Positions 17,997 through 25,887 of a DNA stretch of 64,000 bases are shown piece by piece; position 1 is the stretch's first letter, and the number at the start of each line of letters is the position of its first letter. Where the stretch lies: NCBI GenBank assembly GCA_017619935.1, contig JAFZRJ010000023.1, forward strand, positions 61,747 through 125,746, written 5' to 3'. The DNA comes from Muribaculaceae bacterium. Its GTDB lineage: Bacteria; Bacteroidota; Bacteroidia; Bacteroidales; Muribaculaceae. The notes below the pieces were generated by a model, which saw only the letters and a list, made by a program, of their open reading frames with translations, was not told where the DNA came from and did not search any database. Made by a program: the position numbers and the translations under genes.

Positions 17997-18823
17997 GTCG
18001 CCAATAGTATTAAATCAAATGGGGCCTTCATGGCGTTGTCGCCAAGGCGCATTGCCGCCACAGGATAAATGGCTGGCATCACATACCGCACATATTCCCG
18101 CAACCGTGGAGCCAACTCGTCGCGAAGTCGTTTATCGCCCGTAAGTTGGATTTCATCGCTGAGCGCATCCATCTCAAAGCTCTGCCACGTGTGCAACGCC
18201 AGGAAAGCGGCGTCGTTGGCATTTCGCACAGGAAAACTGTTGGCCAACATCATTTCGCCCTTACGATAAACCACCATGTCCATCCCGTTGCTATGTAGAT
18301 TGATAAACATACGGGATATTCCCGAACCCGCATTCAGCCCTTTGAAATGTTCGCACAACGGATAGAGATGGTGATAGATGGGGGCATTGTTGAACGTACG
18401 CTGTAAGAATCCCTGCATCCCCGCCGGCAAGCTGTAGGCCACTCCCACTTCACATTGCGGCAACTTGCAAGTAAGCACGTCACCGTCATCATCAGGAAAA
18501 CTCGCTGCAAAGGCTTGCTCGGCCAACTCCTCATCATCCATCACACTGGAAGGCAACACCACAAAATGCGGTGCATTGACCACAACTGCCACACTGCCGT
18601 AATCATCAAGCAGCACAGGATGTTCATAGACAGCATCCTCCAGCGCCGATGTCCATGACGACTCTCCCGCTGACAACGGTATCTCGCGTGAGATGAGAGA
18701 ATTGGATTGGGCAGGCGTATATAATATAAATTGAATTCTTTCGCGTTCCACCGCAAGCAAGAGTGTCCACAAGTCGGGACGCTTGATGCTGATGTCGCTC
18801 GTATCTGTAGATAGATGGCTCAT
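17984..18823 (-). CDS. DUF3822 family protein
   Basis: This 279-residue cytoplasmic protein matches DUF3822, a Bacteroidota family that is regularly found directly upstream of rsmD. The two halves resemble an actin-like/ASKHA-type fold as far as strand patterns go (LLLAVERERIQFILYT, then MFINLHSNGMDMVVYRKGE), but this is a weak observation. The function is unknown. It leads a two-gene unit with rsmD (13-bp overlap), under the promoter at 18848-18879. Confidence 0.83.
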   Translation of the reverse strand: MSHLSTDTSDISIKRPDLWTLLLAVERERIQFILYTPAQSNSLISREIPLSAGESSWTSALEDAVYEHPVLLDDYGSVAVVVNAPHFVVLPSSVMDDEELAEQAFAASFPDDDGDVLTCKLPQCEVGVAYSLPAGMQGFLQRTFNNAPIYHHLYPLCEHFKGLNAGSGISRMFINLHSNGMDMVVYRKGEMMLANSFPVRNANDAAFLALHTWQSFEMDALSDEIQLTGDKRLRDELAPRLREYVRYVMPAIYPVAAMRLGDNAMKAPFDLILLATCVS

Positions 18824-18847
18824 GCTGACACAGTGCTAAGTTCACTG

Positions 18848-18879
18848 CAAAAGTACAATTTTTCTTTGAGGTGGACAAG
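18848..18879 (-). promoter_or_regulatory. Promoter of the DUF3822-rsmD operon
   Basis: On the minus strand CTTG (18876-18879), a 20-bp spacer and TACTTTTG (18848-18855) fit the promoter consensus with one change in the -33 box. The ATG lies 24 bp downstream. Confidence 0.6.
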
Positions 18880-18884
18880 CTGAA

Positions 18885-18923
18885 GAGTAAACAAGCTGAA
18901 CTTATCGTCCAGCTTGCTTACTC
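18885..18923 (-). terminator. Terminator hairpin after the phosphodiester glycosidase gene
   Basis: GAGTAA-A-CAAGCTG (18885-18898) pairs with CAGCTTG-C-TTACTC (18910-18923) with one mismatch, 12 bp after the stop of the minus-strand glycosidase gene and just before the DUF3822 promoter. There is no strong T-run. Confidence 0.5.
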
Positions 18924-18935
18924 ATTGTCGCTCGT

Positions 18936-21338
18936 TTATTGCAAGATGATGTTGATGATGGCGTTCACATCTTCAACATCCACTTTGCCGTCGTTGTTAA
19001 GGTCAGGGACACCCGGGTAATCGGCAACGGTCTTTAATTCAAGGATGATGTTGATCACGGCGTTCACGTCTTCAACGTCAACCTTTTTGTCGCCATTTAC
19101 ATCACCCGCGATTGTCGGCGACGCGTTCACGCGTGCATAGATGCTCTCAATGCCATTGAACGCGAGATACACTTCCTGGCCTGCAGTGGCCGAGTTCATC
19201 GTCACCTCTAAACTTGATAGCGTAATGGGATAGTTGCCCACGTCATTTGTATTCATCCACAGCGAATGGGGCAAGTCAATCACCAGTTCCTGCTCAGGAA
19301 TGACCGACTCAGGCACCACAGTCGCATAGGCAATTCGGTTGTCACCGGCATACAGTCCGAACTGGATGCTCTTGACTGGAGCGGTTCCCGGATTGAGATG
19401 CAGACGCAATGTGTCGGGCATGCTCCACAATCGCACCGACTTCTCCAGCAAGATGCGTGGCAAGCGACCTGAAGCAGTAGTGTAGTCCCAGCGGAATCCG
19501 CCGTTTTCAAGTGCGGTGGCGTGTCCGCCATTTCCTACACGCTGACTGACGGCCCAAGTCTCGGGGTCAAATTCATCGGCCACCATCACATGGCTTTGGG
19601 GTATTTCAACCTTCACCATCAAGGTGTCGGCAACTTCTCCCAACCGTCCGATGACCATACCTTCACCGTCTTTCAATCCACGCAAGACACCCGTATCCTC
19701 GTTGACAGTCACCACATCAGGATTCTCACTGCTCCATTTCAGAGCATTGGGGGCAATCATCATCATCTTTTCCCCTACCTTGCTTTGCACTTCCACGGTA
19801 TAGTCGCGCAAACCGTCGTTGATAACAACATCATGGGTAATTTCCAACCCATCTACCGAGTTATTGACCAATACGGGCATCGTCACCGAAACACCTTCGC
19901 CCAACATAGCCGTAAGCTGATACACTCCAGTGCTAGTGGCATAAAGCGTGGTGTCGCTCACAATTTCGCCCAACTCAGGCGAGCACGACAATGTCACTCC
20001 TTTCACATCGGTATCGACAAGCATCCCATATTGGTTATAGCCATAGAAATGAGGCGTATAAAGGCCATATTGAGGCATATTGAGGCTGAAATCCTGAAAA
20101 CGTATCTCTGCCACAACCTCATCATCGGGAGCGCTGCTCACGCAGTAAAAGCCGTTGCCGTCGGCGCGTTCGGTGCCATCGCTCGGCTTGTTACGTGTGC
20201 CCAAAGCACTGGTATAAAGAATGGAGGAGCCTCCGCCATCCAGGTTCATGGCATCGGTAGCGCCAGCATATTGCATGATGGCAGCCAGCGCACTGGTACG
20301 TACACCGTTCGACAGTGTCGAACGTCCATCAACCACGCAAAAGTAAACGGTGTTGCCTCCATCACCATAGCCAATGCCCGAGCGAGGATGCAACTGGTTG
20401 GCATCGCCACGGTCGCCCTCGCTGTCCAAGACGACGCCGTCGGCCATAATCTTTGGATTGCCCGACACCACCTGCTGCGGAACGACCGAAACATCGCCAC
20501 AAGTCCATGTGGCGTCAATTTGAATCTCATCGCCTTCTTTAAGGTTCTGGACAAAAGTGGCAGCAGATCCGTGTCCATGAATTACATAGGTGCCTGACTC
20601 GATGGTCATGTCGCCGGCGGTGCTGGGATTGCCCGCAATGACCATTTTGAACGAACCTGCCGTTTTGAATGTCTCGCCTTCGGCAAGCACGGCGGCAACT
20701 TCACAGCCACTAGACTCGTTGGTACTGCCATAATACAAGTCGTTGTAGATGGTGATGGCGTTATTGTTGTCACCGGCACCGGTATTGACCGCTCCCAGCG
20801 TCGCCACCGTGCCATCGGGTGCTTTGACCGTTCCTCTATAGCGGAATGGATTGATATAAAGCGTACCATCCTGGTCAACAATAAAGTTCTTATAGGCCGT
20901 GGCATTATAGCGAGTGCGATAGATGTCGCCGTCGCACACGGTCGATCCCACCGGCGAGCCTATAACTGAAACTCCTCGCCCCGTAGCTCCAGAAGTGGCA
21001 AAGAAATCCCCATTGATTCCCACGAAATAGCGCTGACCAGGCTTGCTCTTGCGCTGAGCCATACTGGAAATGGTCTCATTGCCCGCCAATTTATCCTTGG
21101 CGCATACACCATGTAACGACAAGTATGGATTGGTCATGTCCATGGTGGAATAAAACACGCGCAAGTGATGCAAGTTGTTGTAAAGCTTCAACGACGTCTG
21201 CGTGGTTCCCGGACCCACCTTGTTGTGGAAAAGAGTATCTACCCAATATTGTTCGCCATTAATCACGATGTCGCCTCGGGCTACGGCCAACATAGCCACC
21301 CCGCAACCAAACAAAAGAAACAGTATAATCTTTTTCAT
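18936..21338 (-). CDS. Secreted phosphodiester glycosidase-domain protein with dockerin-like tail
   Basis: This 800-residue secreted protein has a signal peptide (about 1-20) and a phosphodiester glycosidase (NAGPA-type) domain. The hallmark is VVDGRSTLSNGVRTSALA followed by AMNLDGGGSSILYT (about residues 345-385). A bacterial Ig-like segment follows (about 500-580, WSSENPDVVTVNEDTG...LRGL), then a beta-sandwich region, and a C-terminal pair of dockerin-like calcium-loop repeats (about 742-800: GDVNGDKKVDVEDVNAVIN and DLNNDGKVDVEDVNAIIN). The family cleaves sugar-phosphodiester links, as in the human uncovering enzyme. It is the last gene of the SusC/D-type locus, 143 bp after the previous gene, and has its own terminator. 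The substrate is unknown. Confidence 0.85.
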   Translation of the reverse strand: MKKIILFLLFGCGVAMLAVARGDIVINGEQYWVDTLFHNKVGPGTTQTSLKLYNNLHHLRVFYSTMDMTNPYLSLHGVCAKDKLAGNETISSMAQRKSKPGQRYFVGINGDFFATSGATGRGVSVIGSPVGSTVCDGDIYRTRYNATAYKNFIVDQDGTLYINPFRYRGTVKAPDGTVATLGAVNTGAGDNNNAITIYNDLYYGSTNESSGCEVAAVLAEGETFKTAGSFKMVIAGNPSTAGDMTIESGTYVIHGHGSAATFVQNLKEGDEIQIDATWTCGDVSVVPQQVVSGNPKIMADGVVLDSEGDRGDANQLHPRSGIGYGDGGNTVYFCVVDGRSTLSNGVRTSALAAIMQYAGATDAMNLDGGGSSILYTSALGTRNKPSDGTERADGNGFYCVSSAPDDEVVAEIRFQDFSLNMPQYGLYTPHFYGYNQYGMLVDTDVKGVTLSCSPELGEIVSDTTLYATSTGVYQLTAMLGEGVSVTMPVLVNNSVDGLEITHDVVINDGLRDYTVEVQSKVGEKMMMIAPNALKWSSENPDVVTVNEDTGVLRGLKDGEGMVIGRLGEVADTLMVKVEIPQSHVMVADEFDPETWAVSQRVGNGGHATALENGGFRWDYTTASGRLPRILLEKSVRLWSMPDTLRLHLNPGTAPVKSIQFGLYAGDNRIAYATVVPESVIPEQELVIDLPHSLWMNTNDVGNYPITLSSLEVTMNSATAGQEVYLAFNGIESIYARVNASPTIAGDVNGDKKVDVEDVNAVINIILELKTVADYPGVPDLNNDGKVDVEDVNAIINIILQ

Positions 21339-21371
21339 CTTCGCAAAAACATTGAAATGATTGAAACACCA

Positions 21372-21427
21372 ACCGCGAATTTCGCGAATTCAATCACAAC
21401 AGACTGAGCTTTCGCAAAATTCGCGGT
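21372..21427 (-). terminator. Long inverted repeat between propeller and glycosidase genes
   Basis: ACCGCGAATTT (21372-21382) is perfectly repeated inverted as AAATTCGCGGT (21417-21427), and an inner GCGAA/TTCGC pair extends it with a small bulge. It lies between the stop at 21482 and the ATG at 21338, so it could attenuate read-through into the glycosidase gene. Confidence 0.5.
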
Positions 21428-21481
21428 AAAATTCTGTTCAAAACAAATAATGAACTATGCTTGAGGACTATTCTGTCAACG

Positions 21482-22924
21482 CTAAATAGCGAGAATGATG
21501 TTAATCACGGCGTTCACATCCTCAACGTCAACCTTGCCGTCGCCGTTAAGGTCGGCATTGCCCAGATAATCTTTTTGCGTTTTAAGATCAAGAATGATAT
21601 TGATTACAGCGTTCACGTCTTCGACATCCACCTTGTTGTCACCATTCACATCACCAACTGGATAATCGGGGTCACCGCCCTCGTGAGGTTTCACATTCTT
21701 GCCCATTCGATAGATACCTAAACCATTCTGGCATTTGTAGGTCAATATGGTCACATATTCGTTGCCATCTTGATCCACGCTAGGTATCACCTCTAAACTA
21801 TGGATACGATTACCGCCATCACTTGTTTTGCCCAGAGAATCGGCAGGAATTTGCCAATATTTTACCATAGATGATACTTCCAAGTCGGCATTCAGTTCCA
21901 CAATATTGGCTTGGCAACCATGTCCATCATTCTGATATTGACTAATAGAATATAACATGAAATTCTTGCCGTCAAGATGGAATTCAGTAATTCCATTGGT
22001 TCCGGTTTCAGGCTGCAACGAATCGTCTTCCAGATTGTTAAATGAGTCCCACATATCACCTGTGACATCATATAATGCAGGTGCACTATGGAATCCATCA
22101 ATCCAGAAGAGGTCTCCATTGTAAAGATCATCATCCGATTCGCCCAAGCACATCTTTAGGAATGGAGCATAGCCCCAGTTGGTCACTTCATCTTTACCGG
22201 CAAACGGGAATTTGGTAATTGGAATATGATAGTCGGTTCCGTCAAAGCCGGGTTCCCATTGACCGCCCTGATCGGCATGCCAACGATAGATAAGGTCACT
22301 GCTTGCGCCGGCACCCATCACATTGCACTGGGCCTCCTTTCTGGTAATGTCACCCATGACGTCGATATAGTCGACGCGGGCACACACCTCTTCGTCGGTA
22401 GTCGCCTTGAGGAGTTTTCCCACCGAAGTCAGCTCTCCAGTTTCAATATTCACTTGATAAAGGTTGAACGAACGACCCGCATCAGTAGTAAATGGAGCCA
22501 ACCACAAATGGCCAAAATGATCCACACCGATGTTATTGGCTAACAGTGATGATTGTGCGCTGCTGCCATAAGGTTCGCCATTGAGCGTCAGAAGTACCGG
22601 GTCAAGAGCCGTTCCGTCTTCCACACTATAGCGGAAGATCACACATTGCATACCGGTGGTTGTGTCATTGATTTGATAGGTATAAAGCGGAGAGCATGTC
22701 TGCGCTATGAGCACCTCGCCATTATAAATGGTAGCGCGGCGGGCATAGTTGTTGGCAAACGGCAGTGCGTTGTAGGCAAGTTCACCCGTGTGAACACGAG
22801 AAATGATCCAATCGTTCACCAGTTTATAGTCACCCACTGGCTCGTAAGTGTTCTTGTCGGTTCTAGCCATCATACTGGAAATGGCCAACAAACCTAATGC
22901 TGCTGTTAGTAAAAATTTTTTCAT
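21482..22924 (-). CDS. Secreted propeller-like protein with dockerin-like tail
   Basis: This 480-residue protein has a signal peptide (about 1-20, ISSMMA-R) and a long beta-strand-rich region with repeated short strands (for example NNIGVDHFGHLWLAPFTTD and the later WQIPADSLGKTSDGGNRIHSLEVI), which looks like a beta-propeller; I see no enzyme signature. The last 55 residues are two dockerin-like repeats (GDVNGDNKVDVEDVNAVIN and DLNGDGKVDVEDVNAVIN). It lies in the same direction as the SusC/D cluster, 168 bp after the PKD lipoprotein, with a hairpin in the gap. It may bind or present the glycan of that locus, but no direct evidence exists. Confidence 0.7.
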   Translation of the reverse strand: MKKFLLTAALGLLAISSMMARTDKNTYEPVGDYKLVNDWIISRVHTGELAYNALPFANNYARRATIYNGEVLIAQTCSPLYTYQINDTTTGMQCVIFRYSVEDGTALDPVLLTLNGEPYGSSAQSSLLANNIGVDHFGHLWLAPFTTDAGRSFNLYQVNIETGELTSVGKLLKATTDEEVCARVDYIDVMGDITRKEAQCNVMGAGASSDLIYRWHADQGGQWEPGFDGTDYHIPITKFPFAGKDEVTNWGYAPFLKMCLGESDDDLYNGDLFWIDGFHSAPALYDVTGDMWDSFNNLEDDSLQPETGTNGITEFHLDGKNFMLYSISQYQNDGHGCQANIVELNADLEVSSMVKYWQIPADSLGKTSDGGNRIHSLEVIPSVDQDGNEYVTILTYKCQNGLGIYRMGKNVKPHEGGDPDYPVGDVNGDNKVDVEDVNAVINIILDLKTQKDYLGNADLNGDGKVDVEDVNAVINIILAI

Positions 22925-23050
22925 GTCGGTTAGTGATTTTATTGTTAATAATTTAGAGATTTCTTAACTGGAGCAAAGTAACACAATTATTCTTACATTT
23001 CAAAAAGAAGTCCTGAAAAAACGATTGCGTTCATGCTAAAACTATAATTA

Positions 23051-23081
23051 ATGGCGGTGCATCGGTGCGACACACCGCCAT
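23051..23081 (-). terminator. Hairpin after the PKD lipoprotein gene
   Basis: ATGGCGGTG (23051-23059) and CACCGCCAT (23073-23081) form a 9-bp stem with a 13-nt loop, starting 12 bp after the stop of the minus-strand PKD lipoprotein. Only an AT-rich tract follows. It could separate the SusC-to-PKD unit from the downstream secreted-protein genes. Confidence 0.5.
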
Positions 23082-23092
23082 CACATCTTGCA

Positions 23093-24799
23093 TCAGAACA
23101 GATTGGTAAGGCGAGGATTGATGCACACGCCCAGAATCTTGTCGCTGTTGTCGTGGAAACGCTCAATCTTACCAGTTGTTGGATTGAAGAAACTCAAACC
23201 CGTCTGGTAATTCTTCTCGCTGGCTGCCGCACGGAAACCGAAATAGACGCGGTGGTCGGCATCGTTATGGTCAACGGCCATTTGGGTCGTGTAAACACCC
23301 TCGGCATCGGTCGAATTGATGGAATCGGCATCCATTTCTATAAACTTGATGAAATTGGGATATTCAACTGTTTCATCAGGTCCAGGAAGGGCATACTGAG
23401 TAAAGCCTACGCCAGGCGTGGTGCCCTTGGTCATCCACACATACAGATAGCCCAAATCCTCGTCAAGCGTGAAAGCACGTGGCTGAGTGGTGGCAAGCAC
23501 AATGGGATGCGGCACCTTGCCGGTGGTCTTACCGATGTCACCTACCGAGAAACGATAGATGCCGTAGCCCGAATAATTCTTGCCCCACCAGAACATACCC
23601 GTCTTGTCGATATAAAGACCCGTGTGGATAGCGCCGTAGGCAATACCTTGGCCATAATACGACAGTTGGTTGTTGACCACAAAGTAGTCCTTGGTGCTGC
23701 TGAAATTGGTGGTCTCCACAGCGCCACGGGTTGACAACGGTATGCGACGAATGCCCGTGTTACGGTCGGTGTAGTAGAGGTAATCTCCCTCGGCTACGCC
23801 TTGGAACGGGTCGTTGAAAGCTTGCTGGCCCACATTGGTAATCATCACGTTCACGTTGGTACCATCAGCACTCATCACAGTGATTTTGCCGTCGCCCAAG
23901 GTGCTGTTTTCATCATTGACATAGTAATACTGCTTGCCACAGTCCAGAATATACACATTATCCTGCTCAGTCACGCCTTCGGCAGTGGTTGTCTTTTCGG
24001 TGGCAAACACCAGTGTGGTAGGCATATTGCCCGAACTCACGCCCATGTCAAAGGGCAGGTTCTTGGTGCCGGCCGGCAAGTCTTCCTTGTTGATGAGTTT
24101 GTAGGCTTTAATGGTTCCGCCCAACTCGGCGTAATAAAGCGTGGGAGCTGGAACATTCGAGCCTACCTGCACATTTACGTAGGAATCCTCAAGACGGCGA
24201 TTCTCACCTTTGACATCGAAATACGTTTTCAGTTCAATGCGTTGAGAACCGATATTCTTGAATTTCAGTTTGCCGGGGTTTTCACCGCTGTAAGTGGAAA
24301 TGGGGGTGCCATCTTCGGTCATTGTTCCTTCGGGGAAAGTCCATTCGTAGGCACACTCCAGATTCTCGGGGTTGGGCAATTCAATGCCGAGCTCGACCGT
24401 CACATCGTTGATGACCACCACGGGGTCACTCTGTTCAGTGACCGACAGGATGGGAGCAATGTCATAAATGAGCAGCGGATAGGTGCGAGTCCCCACTCCG
24501 CCAATGGTGAGCGACACATTGTAAAGGCCTGCACTTTTATACTTGTGCTTGGGATTGGCCTCGGACGATGTGGTTCCATCGCCGAAATCCCATGTAACGG
24601 CACCCGTCTTTGACGACGTGTTGTTGAACTGAATGGTCGACACCACGTAGAAGTCAAGCGTGTACTCATCACCTGCGACATTATAAGTGAAATCCACATC
24701 TTTGCCGGGGAAATTGCCGTAGTCGGGCTCCTTGTCGACACATGCCGTGAGCGAGAGCGCCGCAACAGCCATCAGTGCTATATTTCTTAGTAATTTCAT
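23093..24799 (-). CDS. PKD-like domain surface lipoprotein of the SusC/D locus
   Basis: This 568-residue lipoprotein has a lipobox ending LSLTAC (cysteine 20). A PKD domain follows at about residues 35-110 (IQFNNTSSKTGAVTWDFGDG, then HKYKSAGLYNVSLTIGG), with a second Ig-like module, and then a long repeat-rich region that looks like a propeller (YYYTDRN-type strands, AFTLDEDLGYLYVWM). It fits the PKD-like lipoproteins found in SusC/D loci in the position of SusE/SusF-type glycan-binding proteins. It lies 12 bp after the preceding lipoprotein gene, so it belongs to the same operon. It is likely exposed on the outer membrane surface. Confidence 0.8.
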   Translation of the reverse strand: MKLLRNIALMAVAALSLTACVDKEPDYGNFPGKDVDFTYNVAGDEYTLDFYVVSTIQFNNTSSKTGAVTWDFGDGTTSSEANPKHKYKSAGLYNVSLTIGGVGTRTYPLLIYDIAPILSVTEQSDPVVVINDVTVELGIELPNPENLECAYEWTFPEGTMTEDGTPISTYSGENPGKLKFKNIGSQRIELKTYFDVKGENRRLEDSYVNVQVGSNVPAPTLYYAELGGTIKAYKLINKEDLPAGTKNLPFDMGVSSGNMPTTLVFATEKTTTAEGVTEQDNVYILDCGKQYYYVNDENSTLGDGKITVMSADGTNVNVMITNVGQQAFNDPFQGVAEGDYLYYTDRNTGIRRIPLSTRGAVETTNFSSTKDYFVVNNQLSYYGQGIAYGAIHTGLYIDKTGMFWWGKNYSGYGIYRFSVGDIGKTTGKVPHPIVLATTQPRAFTLDEDLGYLYVWMTKGTTPGVGFTQYALPGPDETVEYPNFIKFIEMDADSINSTDAEGVYTTQMAVDHNDADHRVYFGFRAAASEKNYQTGLSFFNPTTGKIERFHDNSDKILGVCINPRLTNLF

Positions 24800-24811
24800 A
24801 GGTCAAAGTAA

Positions 24812-25864
24812 TTAATTGAGTGAAACTTCCTTATTGTCGGTTGTCTTACCGTACTTACCATTCTTGTCATAGACCCTGAATTCGGGCAGCAATGAGTAAC
24901 TGCGCGTGAAGTTGATGGCATAACTCTTATCGGCCGTGTTGTAAATCCAGTCCTCAAATGGAATGGACGAAATGAGTTCTTTCCAATAAGGCATATACTC
25001 ACGACGCACGTAAGTGATCTTGCCACCGGTGTTGTCGCTGTAACGGCACATCAGCCAGGGTGATGACTTATACACTTCATAGACATTCACGCCCGAAGGT
25101 GCATCGGCGGGTGTGGCGATTTCTTTAATGACCGTCACGCCATCGACCACCGTCTCATAGTAGTAGTGATCTACCTCTTCGGTAACGAACCAGGCGTCCG
25201 ATTTTTTGTCGGACTCGGTCTCGGTGGGGAATTCCACACCATATTTCTGGTTCAACGCCGCAAATTGCTCGGCGGTAAAGTCATACTTAATGTAGATGTT
25301 GCGCAAATCGTTGTAGTAAGCGCTGTCACGGGTCAGGTAAGTGACCATGTGGTTCACAAACTCTTCTTTGAATGTCGAAGGATAGTACTGGTTAAACTTG
25401 GTCTCGTCCCACTCGGTGGGGGTCACCCAAGCCTGGGGCGCCAGCGTGCGCGATGTGGGGAATGAATCGTTGAGCACATATTCATGTCCGTCCCACTCGG
25501 CCTTGCTGTGAGCATAGGTCTCTTGAAGCTGCAGACTGCGCACCGTGTCGCTGAGCGAAATGCTCTTGGTGTAGGACAACGACGAGGTGAGTTTGCTGGT
25601 AGCCTCCGAGGTCTGGCTGCGCCTGATGAGCGTCCACACCTCGCTGTGGTCAATCTCGAGTCCCTCGGCAGTATAATACTTGGCCTTGAATGTGGCGTGG
25701 TTGCCAGCCTTCACGAGCACTGAGTTCTGCTCCCAGTCGACCGTGGGCAACATTTGGCCAATCTCCATATAGTCGGCAAACGGGTCATGCACTGCACAAG
25801 AAGACATTGCCAGTGCGGCCAGCGCCGCCATCAGTGTTATATGATAGAATTTCATAATCTTCAT
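24812..25864 (-). CDS. Lipoprotein of the SusC/D locus, unknown family
   Basis: This 350-residue protein has a lipoprotein signal (ALAALAMSSC, acylated cysteine at residue 23). The mature part is mixed alpha/beta with many aromatic residues (EVDHYYYETVVDGVTVI, MPYWKELISSI). I do not recognise the family. Its place between susD and the PKD lipoprotein, with gaps of 23 and 12 bp, makes it part of the operon and suggests an outer-surface binding role like that of SusE-type proteins. Confidence 0.75.
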   Translation of the reverse strand: MKIMKFYHITLMAALAALAMSSCAVHDPFADYMEIGQMLPTVDWEQNSVLVKAGNHATFKAKYYTAEGLEIDHSEVWTLIRRSQTSEATSKLTSSLSYTKSISLSDTVRSLQLQETYAHSKAEWDGHEYVLNDSFPTSRTLAPQAWVTPTEWDETKFNQYYPSTFKEEFVNHMVTYLTRDSAYYNDLRNIYIKYDFTAEQFAALNQKYGVEFPTETESDKKSDAWFVTEEVDHYYYETVVDGVTVIKEIATPADAPSGVNVYEVYKSSPWLMCRYSDNTGGKITYVRREYMPYWKELISSIPFEDWIYNTADKSYAINFTRSYSLLPEFRVYDKNGKYGKTTDNKEVSLN

Positions 25865-25887
25865 TTTGAAAGTTGATGTGTCGAAAA

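Noticed and set aside
18936-19090. Regular repeats in the DNA of the dockerin-like tails as a possible CRISPR array
   Set aside because: The repeats are in-frame coding repeats of two units per gene with similar spacers, not many identical short repeats with unique spacers.
19521-20597. Long plus-strand open frame opposite the phosphodiester glycosidase gene
   Set aside because: It is the antisense of a gene with a signal peptide, domain motifs and dockerin-like tail; the antisense translation has no domain, signal peptide or ribosome site.
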